Source: Sitta carolinensis (Eukaryota > Chordata > Aves > Passeriformes > Sittidae). Taken from it: a stretch of DNA of 64,000 nucleotides. Of the stretch, positions 1 through 10,790 are shown piece after piece. The stretch is from NCBI GenBank assembly GCA_032173965.1, contig CM063289.1, positions 28,111,690 to 28,175,689 on the forward strand, written 5' to 3'. The notes below the pieces were generated by a model. That model was not told the DNA's origin. It saw only the letters and a program-made list of their open reading frames with translations, and made no database searches. Position numbers and translations under genes: made by a program. How positions within the stretch are numbered: position 1 is the stretch's first letter; every line of letters starts with the position of its first letter.

Positions 1-2220
1 ATACATGCCAAGGAAAAAAGTCATCTTAATGAGAATTATTAACTCTTGGACCTGTCTTCCATAGGAAAAGGTTATTCTATTGAGTTCTTACTGTCCTGTT
101 AGTTAAGTTGTAGGACAAGATCTTACCTCGGCAGAGAGGAGTGAAGCAAAGACAAAGATTCCTGTGTATGAACTGGAAACACTGATGATTGAAAACAGAA
201 GAACTTCTAGAAGGAAAAACATAAATCTGAACAATTTCAACCTAACCATATCAAAGCTAAAAGTTATTCAAATTAATATCTGGGAAGGTTGAACTAGACA
301 AGCTTCAAACAGAAAACTCCTTCATTTTATGGATGTGAAGCAGTATGAATCTATGTCCTGGTTCTACAGAGACTGAACTAAAAGATAGGGCTGCAAATAT
401 GATGGGGATAAAGGTGGGGATAACCTTCCTGAGGTGGCTTCTGTATCCCAAGAGCTCTACACAGGCAATACATGACATCTGCTCTTGTCAAAGTCACCAG
501 AAATTGTTTGCTTGATAGCAAACCAAAGAAATAAATACACTGGTTTACACCTAAATATATGTCCCAATCTTACTTTTTTTTTTTTCAATTTTACCTTTTT
601 CATGGGCATCAGTCATTAAAACTGACCAGTTGAGATCCCAGCTTCCCTGAACTTGGAAAGCTTGTAGGAAGTTCTCTCCAAAGCCACACATATCTCAATG
701 AGAACAATGAGGGAGGACACTCAACTTGACAGCTAGGGCGTAAAACTCCCATTCTTTCCTTAAACACAAAAATGATGAAAACATTTATTATGAAACATAT
801 TTTCCATTACTGTATTGTAGAATGTAAACAAGTTCTCATGACATATGGGGCCATGTGTTTCCTTAAAGAGGTGTTATGTATGTCAGAAGCAGCATATGTA
901 CCGTGTGATACAGCTACCACCATGGTAAGCATTTGTTATTGCCTAGTGAACAGGTGCATAAAATCCCCATGTAAACAGATGTCATAGCTGCACTGACATC
1001 TCTTACTCATGTCTACTCCTGCAGGAAAATGAGGGGGTTTGTTTCCCCCTCTTGGGTGTTTAATGTGGATGGCCTAGACTTGTGTGTCTGCATCTTCCCA
1101 CTTTCACGGATCTCCTTCTTGACTGCACAGCAGCTTTTAGGAGGAATAATCACCCAAAGAAGAGCCTTTTTCTGTAAGAGGTTGATGCTCTTTCCAGAAG
1201 TCATCATATAGATACTGTTGACAGGCACAACCAGTTTCATTAAGAAACTAATCTAATATTGAGAATCCAGAAAGGTATAACCAGATTTTCTACTGATTTT
1301 TCTTTTAGTCCCTGGAAGATCACTTTTCTCCATGCAAAAAAAAAATTAAAAATCAGACAATTCAATTGGAGTCCATTAGAAAAAGACAAAACATACAGAA
1401 ACACTGCTGTTTGCTGTCTCATTTTGCAAGGTGATTCTTGCACGTGGACTAACATGACCAGGTAAAACACAGCAGATCTCTCTGGGAGCCTCTGCATAGC
1501 CACAAGTTACTGCAGTGGAACCGACCAAAAATCACTGTGCTCACGTGAGAAAATTTTCCTTCCTCACTAGCAATCTGAGAGATACCTGCACATCTCATGA
1601 GCTCCAGGTGCTCTTAGATTTACAAAATCTTAATTAGTGCAACCCTCAGTTATCAGGTCACTTTGGTGAGAACGGCCCAGAAGCTCACAGAACCCTTTGT
1701 ACCAACTCCCTGAACCCTTTGGAGACTGAGTAACGTAAGGAGTAAACATAAATATGTCATTTCCTTTTATCAAACATATGCATTCAAATCAGGCAAAAAG
1801 TCTCGAAAGCTAAGTGTGGTACAGCTTCACACAAACATGAAGGGGCTGGTGTGCCAGATCTGGCTCTTCCCTTCTCACACCTTCTTTTAAACTGAGATAT
1901 TTGCCAGAACTTTTCAATGTAAGCCAAGGCTGCGGCTCTCTGCTGTTCTCAGACATGGTCACATTTGTGCTTGTCCTTGCCTGGTACATATTAAAATAAT
2001 AATTTTTTCCTCCTTTCACCCTTCTAGAGCAAAGTAGTCTGTTTCTGCTCACATACTAAATTTTTAATGCAGTTTTCATTTTAAATTCCTTTAGCACAGT
2101 TTCTGTGGTTCTTTCTGCCTTCCTTTCTTCCCCACTCCCTTCCACTATGGCTTGTTGCACAAAAGAAAAAGCCATTCTCACAAAATTATGAAAAGAGACA
2201 GTATATTAGGAACATGAATC
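1..2220. other. Unique AT-rich noncoding DNA
   Basis: No gene, RNA or recognisable repeat is seen. The longest open frame is about 87 codons on the minus strand near 1,240-1,503, and it overlaps an equally long unrelated frame on the other strand, which argues for chance. A T-rich run near 575-590 and an A-rich run near 1,336-1,345 are the only low-complexity tracts. I see nothing else that can be supported. Confidence 0.6.
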
Positions 2221-2226
2221 TGGGCT

Positions 2227-2288
2227 TGATCCAAAGCCCACTGGAGACAAGGCTATTCTTCGCATTTATTTCTACAGGCTTTGGATCA
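2227..2288. mobile_element. Ancient palindromic interspersed repeat (amniote relic)
   Basis: Two arms, TGATCCAAAGCC at 2,227-2,238 and its exact reverse complement GGCTTTGGATCA at 2,277-2,288, are separated by 38 bases. From memory, a short palindromic repeat common in turtle, crocodilian and bird genomes has the same ends (a 'cctgatccaaagccc' arm and its mirror) around a diverged centre. The arms are intact here while the centre has decayed. It could be a non-autonomous DNA-transposon relic or an end fragment of a larger element; the family name is not certain. Confidence 0.6.
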
Positions 2289-2290
2289 GT

Positions 2291-4507
2291 CACTCCCTCA
2301 ACAAAAGTCTCTCAGCATAGATAATTTAAGTTATTAACCATGGCATGCTTCTTTCCAGTGAAATGCAGCACGAGTGGCACCAGATAACCCACTGCAAAAA
2401 ATGTACATGGTAAATCTGAGCATGCTCAGCACTTTAATTATGGCAATTTCTGATAGAGCACTCAGGCTAACCAATACCCAGAAATTCTGTGTAAAGGGAG
2501 GTGTCGTGTGCCCGGGGAACAGCACAGCAGCAAGTTGTGGCCTATTCAGGTGGCTGAGGTTGTATAATTTCTTGGTTTCCTTGAGGTTTCTAGGGGTCGG
2601 TGATAACAAATCACAGTGGGAACCTGTCCTTTATAGGAAATGTCCTTCAAGACTCATCCTCCTGACAGAGAGGAGGTGATACAGTGAAAGGAGTGACGCA
2701 CAAGCCAAGGTGATTGAAAGTAAATCTGCTGAAGACCACCTGGGAGAAATGATCCTTTCATGAAGAGACAAGCATATAGGAAGGAAAGGAAAAAGTTCTG
2801 TGTGATGGGCATCCCCTACACCAAAGACTGCCAGCAGGCATCGCTGCTTTGCGTGCAGGTGTGAAGCCAGAGGTGGCAGAAAGGTCTCTTCCCTGGCTGG
2901 GGGTGTCTCACCCAACCCCAGCCAACTGCCTTCAGTCACCTCTCACCTCTCACAAACATCTCAGGCTTGGTTTTTTTCCAGGAGCATCTCTCTGCCATCT
3001 CTGCCTGTTCTGACTCAGCTGAGCTGGAGAGCAGACAAGATCACAGCCTAGAGCCAGCAGTACAGCTGCAGGCTGTAGCAGGATCCATGGTATGCCCTGG
3101 GATTAGGGAATCATCCTCCTTTCTCCCTTACTTCCTTGCAGTGCCTTTCCAAGATGCCGTGGCACAGAGAAAACACAGCCTGCTGGTTTGATATTTACAT
3201 TTCAAGTATTTAAATACCAGTAAAAGATGCTCTACAGCCACTTCCCAAGGAAGCTTTCCACAGCTCCTTATTTCTGTGAAAAGGAAGAATTTTCAAATTA
3301 AATGAGAAAAATAGTCATCGCATCCATATACCCCCATCTTTCGCCTCATTCCCTTATCATTTCATTAAGTTTGAACAAAACCATCTTTAGCTGATATCAG
3401 GAAATTCATACCAGAGTCTTTTAAGATAGTACTTTTCAGATCGGTATCAAACCAGAATGCAGGATCTGAAATAAAATATTAAAAATTCCACTCTGATCTT
3501 ACTTATTGAATGTGTATATTTTTCCTGAGCAGTCCTCATCTCTCTGGAAACCTTTCTACTGTGAAAGATTTTTTTTTTTTTAATTTTATTTTTTTGTGGC
3601 CAGAAAAATCTTTGGAACAACTGTGGCTAGATCAAATCAAGGCTTTCATCCCAAGATGTATTCTGTTTTCCATCCCTCATCTCAACCAGAATTGTGCAGC
3701 AGGGGTGGGACAGGTAAATGCAGAGTGTAAGGACCAGGACTTGTTACCCAACATTGAGGTACTAAGGCAGCAAAAAGAAAACATATTCTTTCACACAGAA
3801 GCAAAATAACTTCATGTCACAGCACAGGCTCCATTTTTATACTTTAAGATACAATTGTAAACTTTTATTAGAGTTACTAAAGAAAAATTGCAAAAATAAT
3901 GTCTCTTAGGATCCAAAATCTTGATCCTAGAATGGGAACTTGTTAACAGGGGCTTTATTAACTTCAGTGACACACAGCTCTGTCTCCTTGAGTCCTTAGG
4001 CAAGACACAGTAAAAATAAATAGCAAAAATATAAATGAGCCAGAGACCAGATGATCTGCAACTGTTATGTCATTATAAAATAAAAAAGTAAATGTTCTCA
4101 ATAGGGAAATGTGTTAGAAATTGTAAAGCTCATAAACTTAAAATGACTGGGGAAGATGGAAGGATGGAAAGTCAGATAACCTTCCCATTGTTTAAGAGCT
4201 GGATTTCTAGAGGGAATTAAGTATTATGGTAAGTGCTAAACCATGTTGTATCACCCAAGGTCTATTAAAATGTCATTCTAGGGTCCAGATTTTATCTTCC
4301 CCTATCATTGCTGGTGTTTGTTTTTGTAGAGTCTTGACTTGATCCTTAATGCCATTACTGAGTAGGTTCCCTTGAGAAACTCCAATCCTCTATTTTATTT
4401 TTATAGTTTTCTCTGTTGATTAATTCCTGAAAACTTATTTCAACCTTTCAATTTCTAGCACATACCTCATTCACATGTCATGGGAAACAAAAAAGTATTG
4501 TTTTTTT
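2291..4507. other. Unique noncoding DNA
   Basis: No supported gene. Open frames stay near 100 codons or fewer. The only exon-like arrangement is at 2,982-3,089, where a T-rich tract ending in CAG precedes an open 108-base stretch followed by GTATGC; it is reported as a low-confidence observation. A T-rich tract lies near 3,571-3,594. Nothing else is recognisable. Confidence 0.55.
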
Positions 4508-4542
4508 GGGGAGGGGGTTCTTATTTCCCCTCCCTCCCCCCC
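4508..4542. repeat. G-run/C-run hairpin with minus-strand quadruplex potential
   Basis: The G-rich run at 4,508-4,517 is followed after nine bases by a C-rich run at 4,527-4,542. GGGAGGGG at 4,509-4,516 can pair with CCCCTCCC at 4,527-4,534 to form an 8-bp stem with a 10-base loop. The C runs (4, 3 and 7 bases, each separated by one T) also give the minus strand enough G tracts for an intramolecular quadruplex. A biological role is not implied by the sequence. Confidence 0.55.
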
Positions 4543-7500
4543 TCTACGTTTGACTAAATAATTTCATTTTCAGCTGAGCAGAATTACAGAAAGGTTTCGG
4601 TGTGTTGCCACAGTTTTTAAACTTGGTCAGTCTTAGACACCACGGACCAGGCTGACAGCTCCAATGACCACAGCCAGGCTTCAGTACTTCAAAGTACTTC
4701 TCCCAGACAATGAATGATCCAGTATCCCAATATCTCCTGCTACCAGTATCACCCAATTAGCTTTGGCTGGGATAGGCTGACAGAAGACTGGAGAAAACGT
4801 GTTCTACTTCAGGTTTTTGATAGTTGATTTGGACCTCATGCTGTGATGAAGTGCTAAATGCTGATATGCATCAAATCAAACAGCGCAGAGGTAAAGCTGC
4901 ATGACAGCTTAGAAAAAAAAAAGTAGGAGAAATAAAAGAGAAATAAGTGATCCTTCATATCCAAGGACTTCCGTGTCTTATCTTTCCAGAAGATTGCTAC
5001 AGCTAGCTCAATTATTACCTTCCTGGGATGTCTTGTTTGCTTCCACCAGACGGAAGTAATATAAAATTATGTAAATCAGCTTTCTTGAAGTAAAGAATCA
5101 TGGACCAGTCAATAATGTTTATGCATTAAGAAAGGGCAGCTCCTCCTGGAAGAAATAACACAGGGAGCCGATCATAAGTAAACATTTCTAAACAGACAAA
5201 GGGCTGGTCCCTGCAGCACAATATATTATCATATTTCCACATAATTAGTTTGTTTTCCACTTGAAATCAGAAAACGATTCGACATTGCATTCTGTGCCTC
5301 AGGATGGTGCATACAGTACAATTCTCATGTGCAGGTTCATATGTTGAATAATTAGTAAGAATTAATCTGTTGAAATTAAAGTTTGGAATATTATAGAACT
5401 CATGAATAGTGCATGGAACCATCAAGTAAATTAAACCAGGAACAGAATTTAGGAAGCCAGACAATAGCAGATGACTGCTGGCAATCTGTTTTTTAATCAG
5501 TGCGTTACAAGCCAGAGGGATGAATATTGTTACTGACTTTGGAAAATAGTGTAAAACGTTTGCAGGCACAATAAAGAAGACTTAGGAAGCGAGCACATTT
5601 TTACTATGCTTGTTAAAGAAGGGCACCTCAAATGGACCTGCTCACTTAGACCTGCTCTCCACGATGCTCAGATTGTAAAAGACTGGAATTATGAGAGGGT
5701 CCTGTACTTCTGGTCTGCACTGCAAGTGCACTAAGGACTACAAAGAGCTCCATCCCTGTCCATTTTAAAGTTGTATTTGCCTATCTGAAACAAAAAAATG
5801 TGTAAGTTTCTTTTTAGTTTCTTTGAAACTAGCGATTGAGTTGCTGTAAGTCTCGGGCAGCATGAGACCAGTGTGGCGATTTCTCATTTTAAGAATTCAG
5901 AACAGCTATGCTCTAATTCAGTTTTATTTTAAATTAATTTAACCATCATAAAGATTTTAGGTTTTTTGCTTGCTTTACTGTGAAGAAAACACTGGTCATG
6001 CCTTAAAAAAAAAATATTGAGAGCAGTCAGAAATCCTGTGAAGACTAGGTTGATTTCATGCTGAAACGCATATATTCCTTCCCTTGAAGGGAAGAGCTTT
6101 AAACCTACTAGCACACTTGACTTTTTCTGTTCTGTATGATCCTGTTAAATTAGAAGAGGTTTCCAGATCTATTTGAAAAATGGCCACTACAGTTAGCTGA
6201 AACTTCAATCTTGAAAATGAATGAATGGAGCCGGTCCAGTACATTGGCTCTGGACCAGTCTTTAAAATACAGCAGAACAATGAATAACTGAATTCACAGC
6301 CAGCTGGTATCATAGTTGGGCAGTGAAAGTGTCAAAATATTAGTGACTTTTTTACATTTGTCAAAATCATTGCCAATATGGGAAGCATGGGCAGCTTGCA
6401 AATGCGAATCTTACACCAAAATAGTTTTAAAATCTTGCCTTAAGAATGTGAGTGCAGCTCCTGGTTTTATCTCACCCATCACGGAAAAGATGGAAGAGAA
6501 TAAAATATCTTTTACTTAGAAGATAAAAGCTATTATTGATTTATCATCAAACATCAACTACTAATGTGGTTGAGTGGTGCTATATGCCCTGAAGGAATAA
6601 TGGATCAACTGGCATTTCTGTGTTTTATTTTCTGGAGTCTAATAAGTCCATTCTAATAAGTCCATCATTGGATCCATTTCTAGAATTTAGCATGCAAAAT
6701 CTCCATGAAAAATAAGAATAAAATTTATATCTGTCTATACATGCTCACACAATATAAAGGAGAAGGAAACAGAGTTTGGCCATGCTTCAGTTCCAGGAGA
6801 GAAAAAGAAAAATAAACATATGTTAGTAGTGTCTGACACATCTTTCTGCTCCAATAATTTGAAAAATGTTTGTTTTATTTTTAAAACAAAATTTCGCTGG
6901 CATTCGCTGGATGCTGCAGTTGAGACAGTTACTCTCTTTTTGGAAAGAATAAAAAAGCATCTCCATGACTGAGTTACTCTAGTGCAGCAACACAGCAAGT
7001 GCCTGTGCTCATGCACTCAGTTTGTTCTCCAGGAAGATGCTGGGGAATTTTCAGTGCCTACACCGTCGGTGCTTCCTTACCCCCATGGACACGGCTCCTT
7101 TTGGGTATCAGGACTCCAGAGAGCTTACATCAATTATCCTGTGATGAGGTACATGGCATCCCAGCACTGCTCAAACCAAGACTCATCTCTCATGGAACAC
7201 AATGGATTTTCACAGAGAGTTTTGGTGACCTGAATCTGCTGACGACTTATTGATGATCTCCAAAGGCCTGATGTGCAAAAATGAGTGAACAATTAACTCT
7301 TGTAACCAGTTATATTAGGATCTATGGAAGCAATCACAGAGCTAATGAACTTAGGAGCTGCAGCACTCCATCAGGAGCAGGTAGATTTGTGGGAGGACAG
7401 TGCAGAACTCCCACTGATGAGTACTGGACACAAATCAAAAACTCAGCTTTAAAAGAACAGGACATATCTCCTCATTTTTTCACTTAAAAAGACTAATTTC

Positions 7501-7849
7501 AAAGTCAAACACGTAGCTAGATCTATACTTTATATAGGCAAATTCACTGCAGTGATTAAGAGAATCTTTTTACTGTCTCTGTGCCCAAATTTCTGATCGA
7601 TTCTTTTTTTCCCCCCTTTGGAATTCATTAGTTAAGTGAATAATCTCTTTATGTCCCTTTATTAGGTATAAACTGAGAACCAGGAACCTGTGTTATTTTC
7701 CCCTGCTCCTCTGCAATGTTCTTATTTCAGCAAAGTAAGGTTTGAGCTGGAAAGTTTCCCTGAGAAGATTTTCATTTCTCATCTTGTCTGATGTAAAGTA
7801 AAGAGTATGCCAAGTGCCACTGACCTTAACTCTCCTGAATCAAAAATAT
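4543..7849. other. Unique AT-rich noncoding DNA
   Basis: No gene or recognisable mobile element is seen. Open frames reach about 100 codons (minus strand, 5,267-5,569) with no recognisable domain. A short duplication lies at 6,638-6,665 and is listed separately. Otherwise I see nothing in this stretch. Confidence 0.55.
6638..6665. repeat. 14-bp perfect tandem duplication
   Basis: The 14-base unit TCTAATAAGTCCAT occurs twice back to back (6,638-6,651 and 6,652-6,665) with no mismatch. This is typical of replication slippage. It has no evident function. Confidence 0.9.
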
Positions 7850-8230
7850 CTGATGTGATATATAGAAAACTTTGATGTGTAGATATGCTAATCAGCAGAG
7901 AAATGTCAAATTTGCATACATTTCAAGTGACCCAACAATATTTACCTTAGAGCTAAGTTTCATATTTTTCTGACAATTGCAGCATTGAACAAGTGACTCA
8001 TTTAGCATATCTAAGCAGCATTATGTCACAGGGATTTACCTCAGAGTTGTTTGAAAGCATCAAAAAGATGAACATCACTGTCTGAAATTAACAACAAGCC
8101 TAATTTGATTTGACAAATGATGTTGATTTAGATAGGGTCACTAGCTATTGAAGATGCGGAGGACAAATAGTGCCTTGAAGCCTTGATAAAACTGAATATT
8201 TAAACAGTTCATTATGCAAATTTGCCCTCT
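7850..8230. promoter_or_regulatory. Candidate enhancer-like block with two POU octamers
   Basis: This AT-rich block has no notable open frame. It contains a perfect POU octamer ATTTGCAT at 7,910-7,917 and its reverse complement ATGCAAAT at 8,214-8,221, plus TGACA and GATTTGA-type homeodomain/MEIS-like words around 8,100-8,135. POU-family proteins (for example OCT or BRN class) are known to bind the octamer. That this block is an enhancer is inference. An octamer occurs by chance about once per 33 kb counting both strands, so two within 310 bases is mildly unusual. Alignment to other birds would decide it. Confidence 0.3.
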
Positions 8231-8615
8231 ACCTGTCAGTAGTGACTAAAGTATAGGGTTAGAGTGCTGCAGAGGCTTGGTGCTAAGGAGATGACTACTC
8301 TGTGTGTACCTGGATCTGCTTAAAAAAACAACTCCATAGACATTTACAAAGTGGATGTGCATCAGCCCCATCCTCCCCAGGTTTGGCAGTGACAGAACCA
8401 ACAAAGTCTTGATTCTGAAAACTTTCAGCATCAGTGCAGAAAACTCCACCAAGGGAGCAGGTAAACGTGGACATTTTCCTGTTGCATATTCAAGGACTCG
8501 TTCTCCAAGCCTTTCTTACAAGATGCACTTCCTGGGAGCCTGGTGGAGCTTCCCGCATCACCACAGGTGCTCCTCACATGAGGATGCTGGATGGGAGCCC
8601 TGTGGGGTAGGCAGG

Positions 8616-8690
8616 TGGGAAAAGACCTCCAAAATCACCAAGTACAGCTCTTGGCCAAATACCACCATGCCCACTAACTATAAGGACTCA
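8616..8690 (-). mobile_element. CR1 LINE fragment (3' region)
   Basis: The stretch reads as the reverse complement of a CR1 3' region: 'tgggaaaagacctccaaaat' is followed by 'caccaagt', then a 'ccaccatgcccactaac' block. The order and spacing match the usual avian CR1 3' end shortly upstream of its terminal octamer repeats. It is short, lacks the terminal repeat itself, and is diverged, so it is an old dead copy. The element's sense strand is minus. Confidence 0.8.
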
Positions 8691-9143
8691 TGCATTAGGC
8701 CCTGAGAACCACAATGATCCAGGTTGTTTACAGGTGTGTGCTACACTTACACATAAACCTGCACTATTGCTCCCATCAGCACTCAGCCAGCTGGTATGCA
8801 TTAGCAGCAGAAAGAGAAAATCCCATCCAAGATAAGACCTTGGGGGTTGAAAAAAATACCTTGGGATATCATTGCCCATTCAAAACAGATGACTTTAACT
8901 CTTTAGGGTCCATTTTAGAAAACTAAATACACTTAAATGTGCCAGTCTTACACAGTTCTGGATGAGAACACATATTGTATCAAAGGAACAAAATGTGGAG
9001 TAACTTGGAGTGGATATATAAGTGTTCAGGAATAATTAACATTATTTACATGTTCCAAATCTGCAGTACTAATAAATCCTTATTTTGAAAGGAAGTGCTG
9101 CAGAGTAAGTAATCTAGCAGCAGCAACTCCTTAAAGTTATTTT

Positions 9144-9145
<2 letters not shown>

Positions 9146-9200
<55 letters not shown>
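9146..9200. repeat. 55-base poly(T) tract
   Basis: This is an uninterrupted run of 55 T. It may be an expanded mononucleotide repeat or the poly(A) tail of a minus-strand retrocopy whose body would lie just to the right (9,201 onward). No AATAAA-type signal is visible in the first 30 bases on the minus strand and I found no flanking target-site duplication, so a retrocopy is not established. Exact length is unreliable in any assembly. Confidence 0.9.
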
Positions 9201-9201
<1 letters not shown>

Positions 9202-10212
9202 TGCTATATACTTGCACACAAACTATGGTTTTAGTATTTAGTATACTTCAATTTACCACTACACTGCATGACCACAAGTCAGTAGCTTTTAAGATACCGT
9301 ATAATGTCTGGGTAATATTACTCATTACAAGTTAACTTTTTGTAAGACTCCTTCCACCACATTTTTCTCAGAGCTCAGAAAATCCCATTGGCATAAGCCA
9401 GGCTGAATTCTGATGCAGTACATTTAGAGATCTGTATGAAAATGCTAGATTAAGTACTAGCAAGTAGATAATGTTGGAAAAGCAGACAGAAGCTATTTAA
9501 TAAAAGAAGTATGGGATAGCAAGAACAATACAGTGGGCAGATAGAAGGATATCTGCTCTGATCCCAGGAAAGCCTTGCCTGGGGTGGGCTGGCCAGGGTG
9601 CCTGTGCAGCAGATGAAGGAGTTGGTGTCAGCAGAGGGGCTTGGACCCACCCTGCCCCACAACCAGAGCTTCTGATGATGCTGGTACCGAAGCCAAGCCA
9701 GACAAGACTCAGGAGCAGTGCTGCTCTTGCTCACAGCCTTGTGCATGAGCACAGCATTCCCACCAAGGAATAGGATTTCTTAGGGCTGAGGAGCCAGGGA
9801 AATGTTTATACCACATGTGGTAGACTTGGGCTAAGGTATAGAGCAGCCCGTTGTGCAGACTTCCCAGCTCAGGAGCTCGTTAGCACCCAGGAATGTAAGC
9901 CAAAAGCATCATGAACCCTCTGCATTTTATGCTTTTATCATGCAATCTTATTGATTCACTTCCATGTGTTTTGGAGTATTTGTGTTTTCTTTATCCAGGT
10001 TTATCCCATCTCCCCTTGCTGGCCAGACTAATTGGGAGATGGCTGTATTTACCATTTCACCGGATCTGAGAAAACATGCCTTGTGAGCAACCTTGATTTG
10101 TTTATAAACTACTCCCTAACTCTGCTGAGCTTGTAAGTTCTTGGCTAATTGCTCTCATGTCCATGAAATGGGAGAAACCCAAGTCTGAAATACATGGAAA
10201 CAATTAGGGCAG

Positions 10213-10234
10213 AAAAAAAAAAAAAAAAAAAAAA
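10213..10234. repeat. 22-base poly(A) tract
   Basis: This is an uninterrupted A run preceded by 'ggaaacaattagggcag' and followed by GGTTTTCC. No polyadenylation signal or element body is recognised upstream, so it is listed only as a mononucleotide repeat. Confidence 0.9.
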
Positions 10235-10713
10235 GGTTTTCCCTGTAAACAGATGTCTATGCCAAGATACCCTACCTAGAGCAACTGGCACGTGGTATGT
10301 TTGCAGATGGATCCACAGTAGGATCTAGCCACTTATATTTAGCATGCAGTGTTATTTGTTTTAGCTTGCCAGCGAGCAATAGGCAGGAGTTGGAATGGGA
10401 ACCCATCATTTTTGCACAGAAGTGCACCAGTACCACCCCAATCACACACCTTAACTCTTAATTATTACAAATGCAGCAGCCACTACAGGAATATCTGCCT
10501 TTTTTTCTTCCAAGCTGTCTCAGAAAACCATAGGTAAGATGATTTGTAATGTGCTATCTGGTTACCGTAGTTCAAGATTACATTTTGTTCTTTACATGTG
10601 GAAAAATAAAAAGCAATACAGCAAAGTGTTCCAGCCTGTTTCATTATGTTGGTAATTTCCACTGCATGGATTTACTGTAAACTCTGGTTAGCATGCATGA
10701 AATAATTCAGCAG

Positions 10714-10790
10714 TCTGAAGGCCAGGAGGGATCATTTGTGCATCTAGTCAGATCCTCCTCCATAAACTGTGTCACAACATTTCTCTATCT
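10714..10790. mobile_element. Ancient CR1-like relic
   Basis: The words 'gaaggccaggagggatcat', 'catctagtcagatcctcctc' and 'cataaactgtgtcacaacat' occur in the order seen in an old amniote repeat known from turtles, crocodilians and birds, whose consensus I recall as 'aaggccagaagggaccatt' followed by 'catctagtctgacctcc'. Divergence is high. Family assignment (CR1 or L3 type) and orientation are uncertain. Confidence 0.5.

Larger units (their letters stand above)
8691..10713. other. Unique noncoding DNA with two homopolymer runs
   Basis: No gene is supported. A 100-codon minus-strand frame (9,450-9,752) has no recognisable domain and lies in a locally GC-richer patch. The stretch includes the T55 run at 9,146-9,200 and the A22 run at 10,213-10,234, both listed separately. 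Confidence 0.55.
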
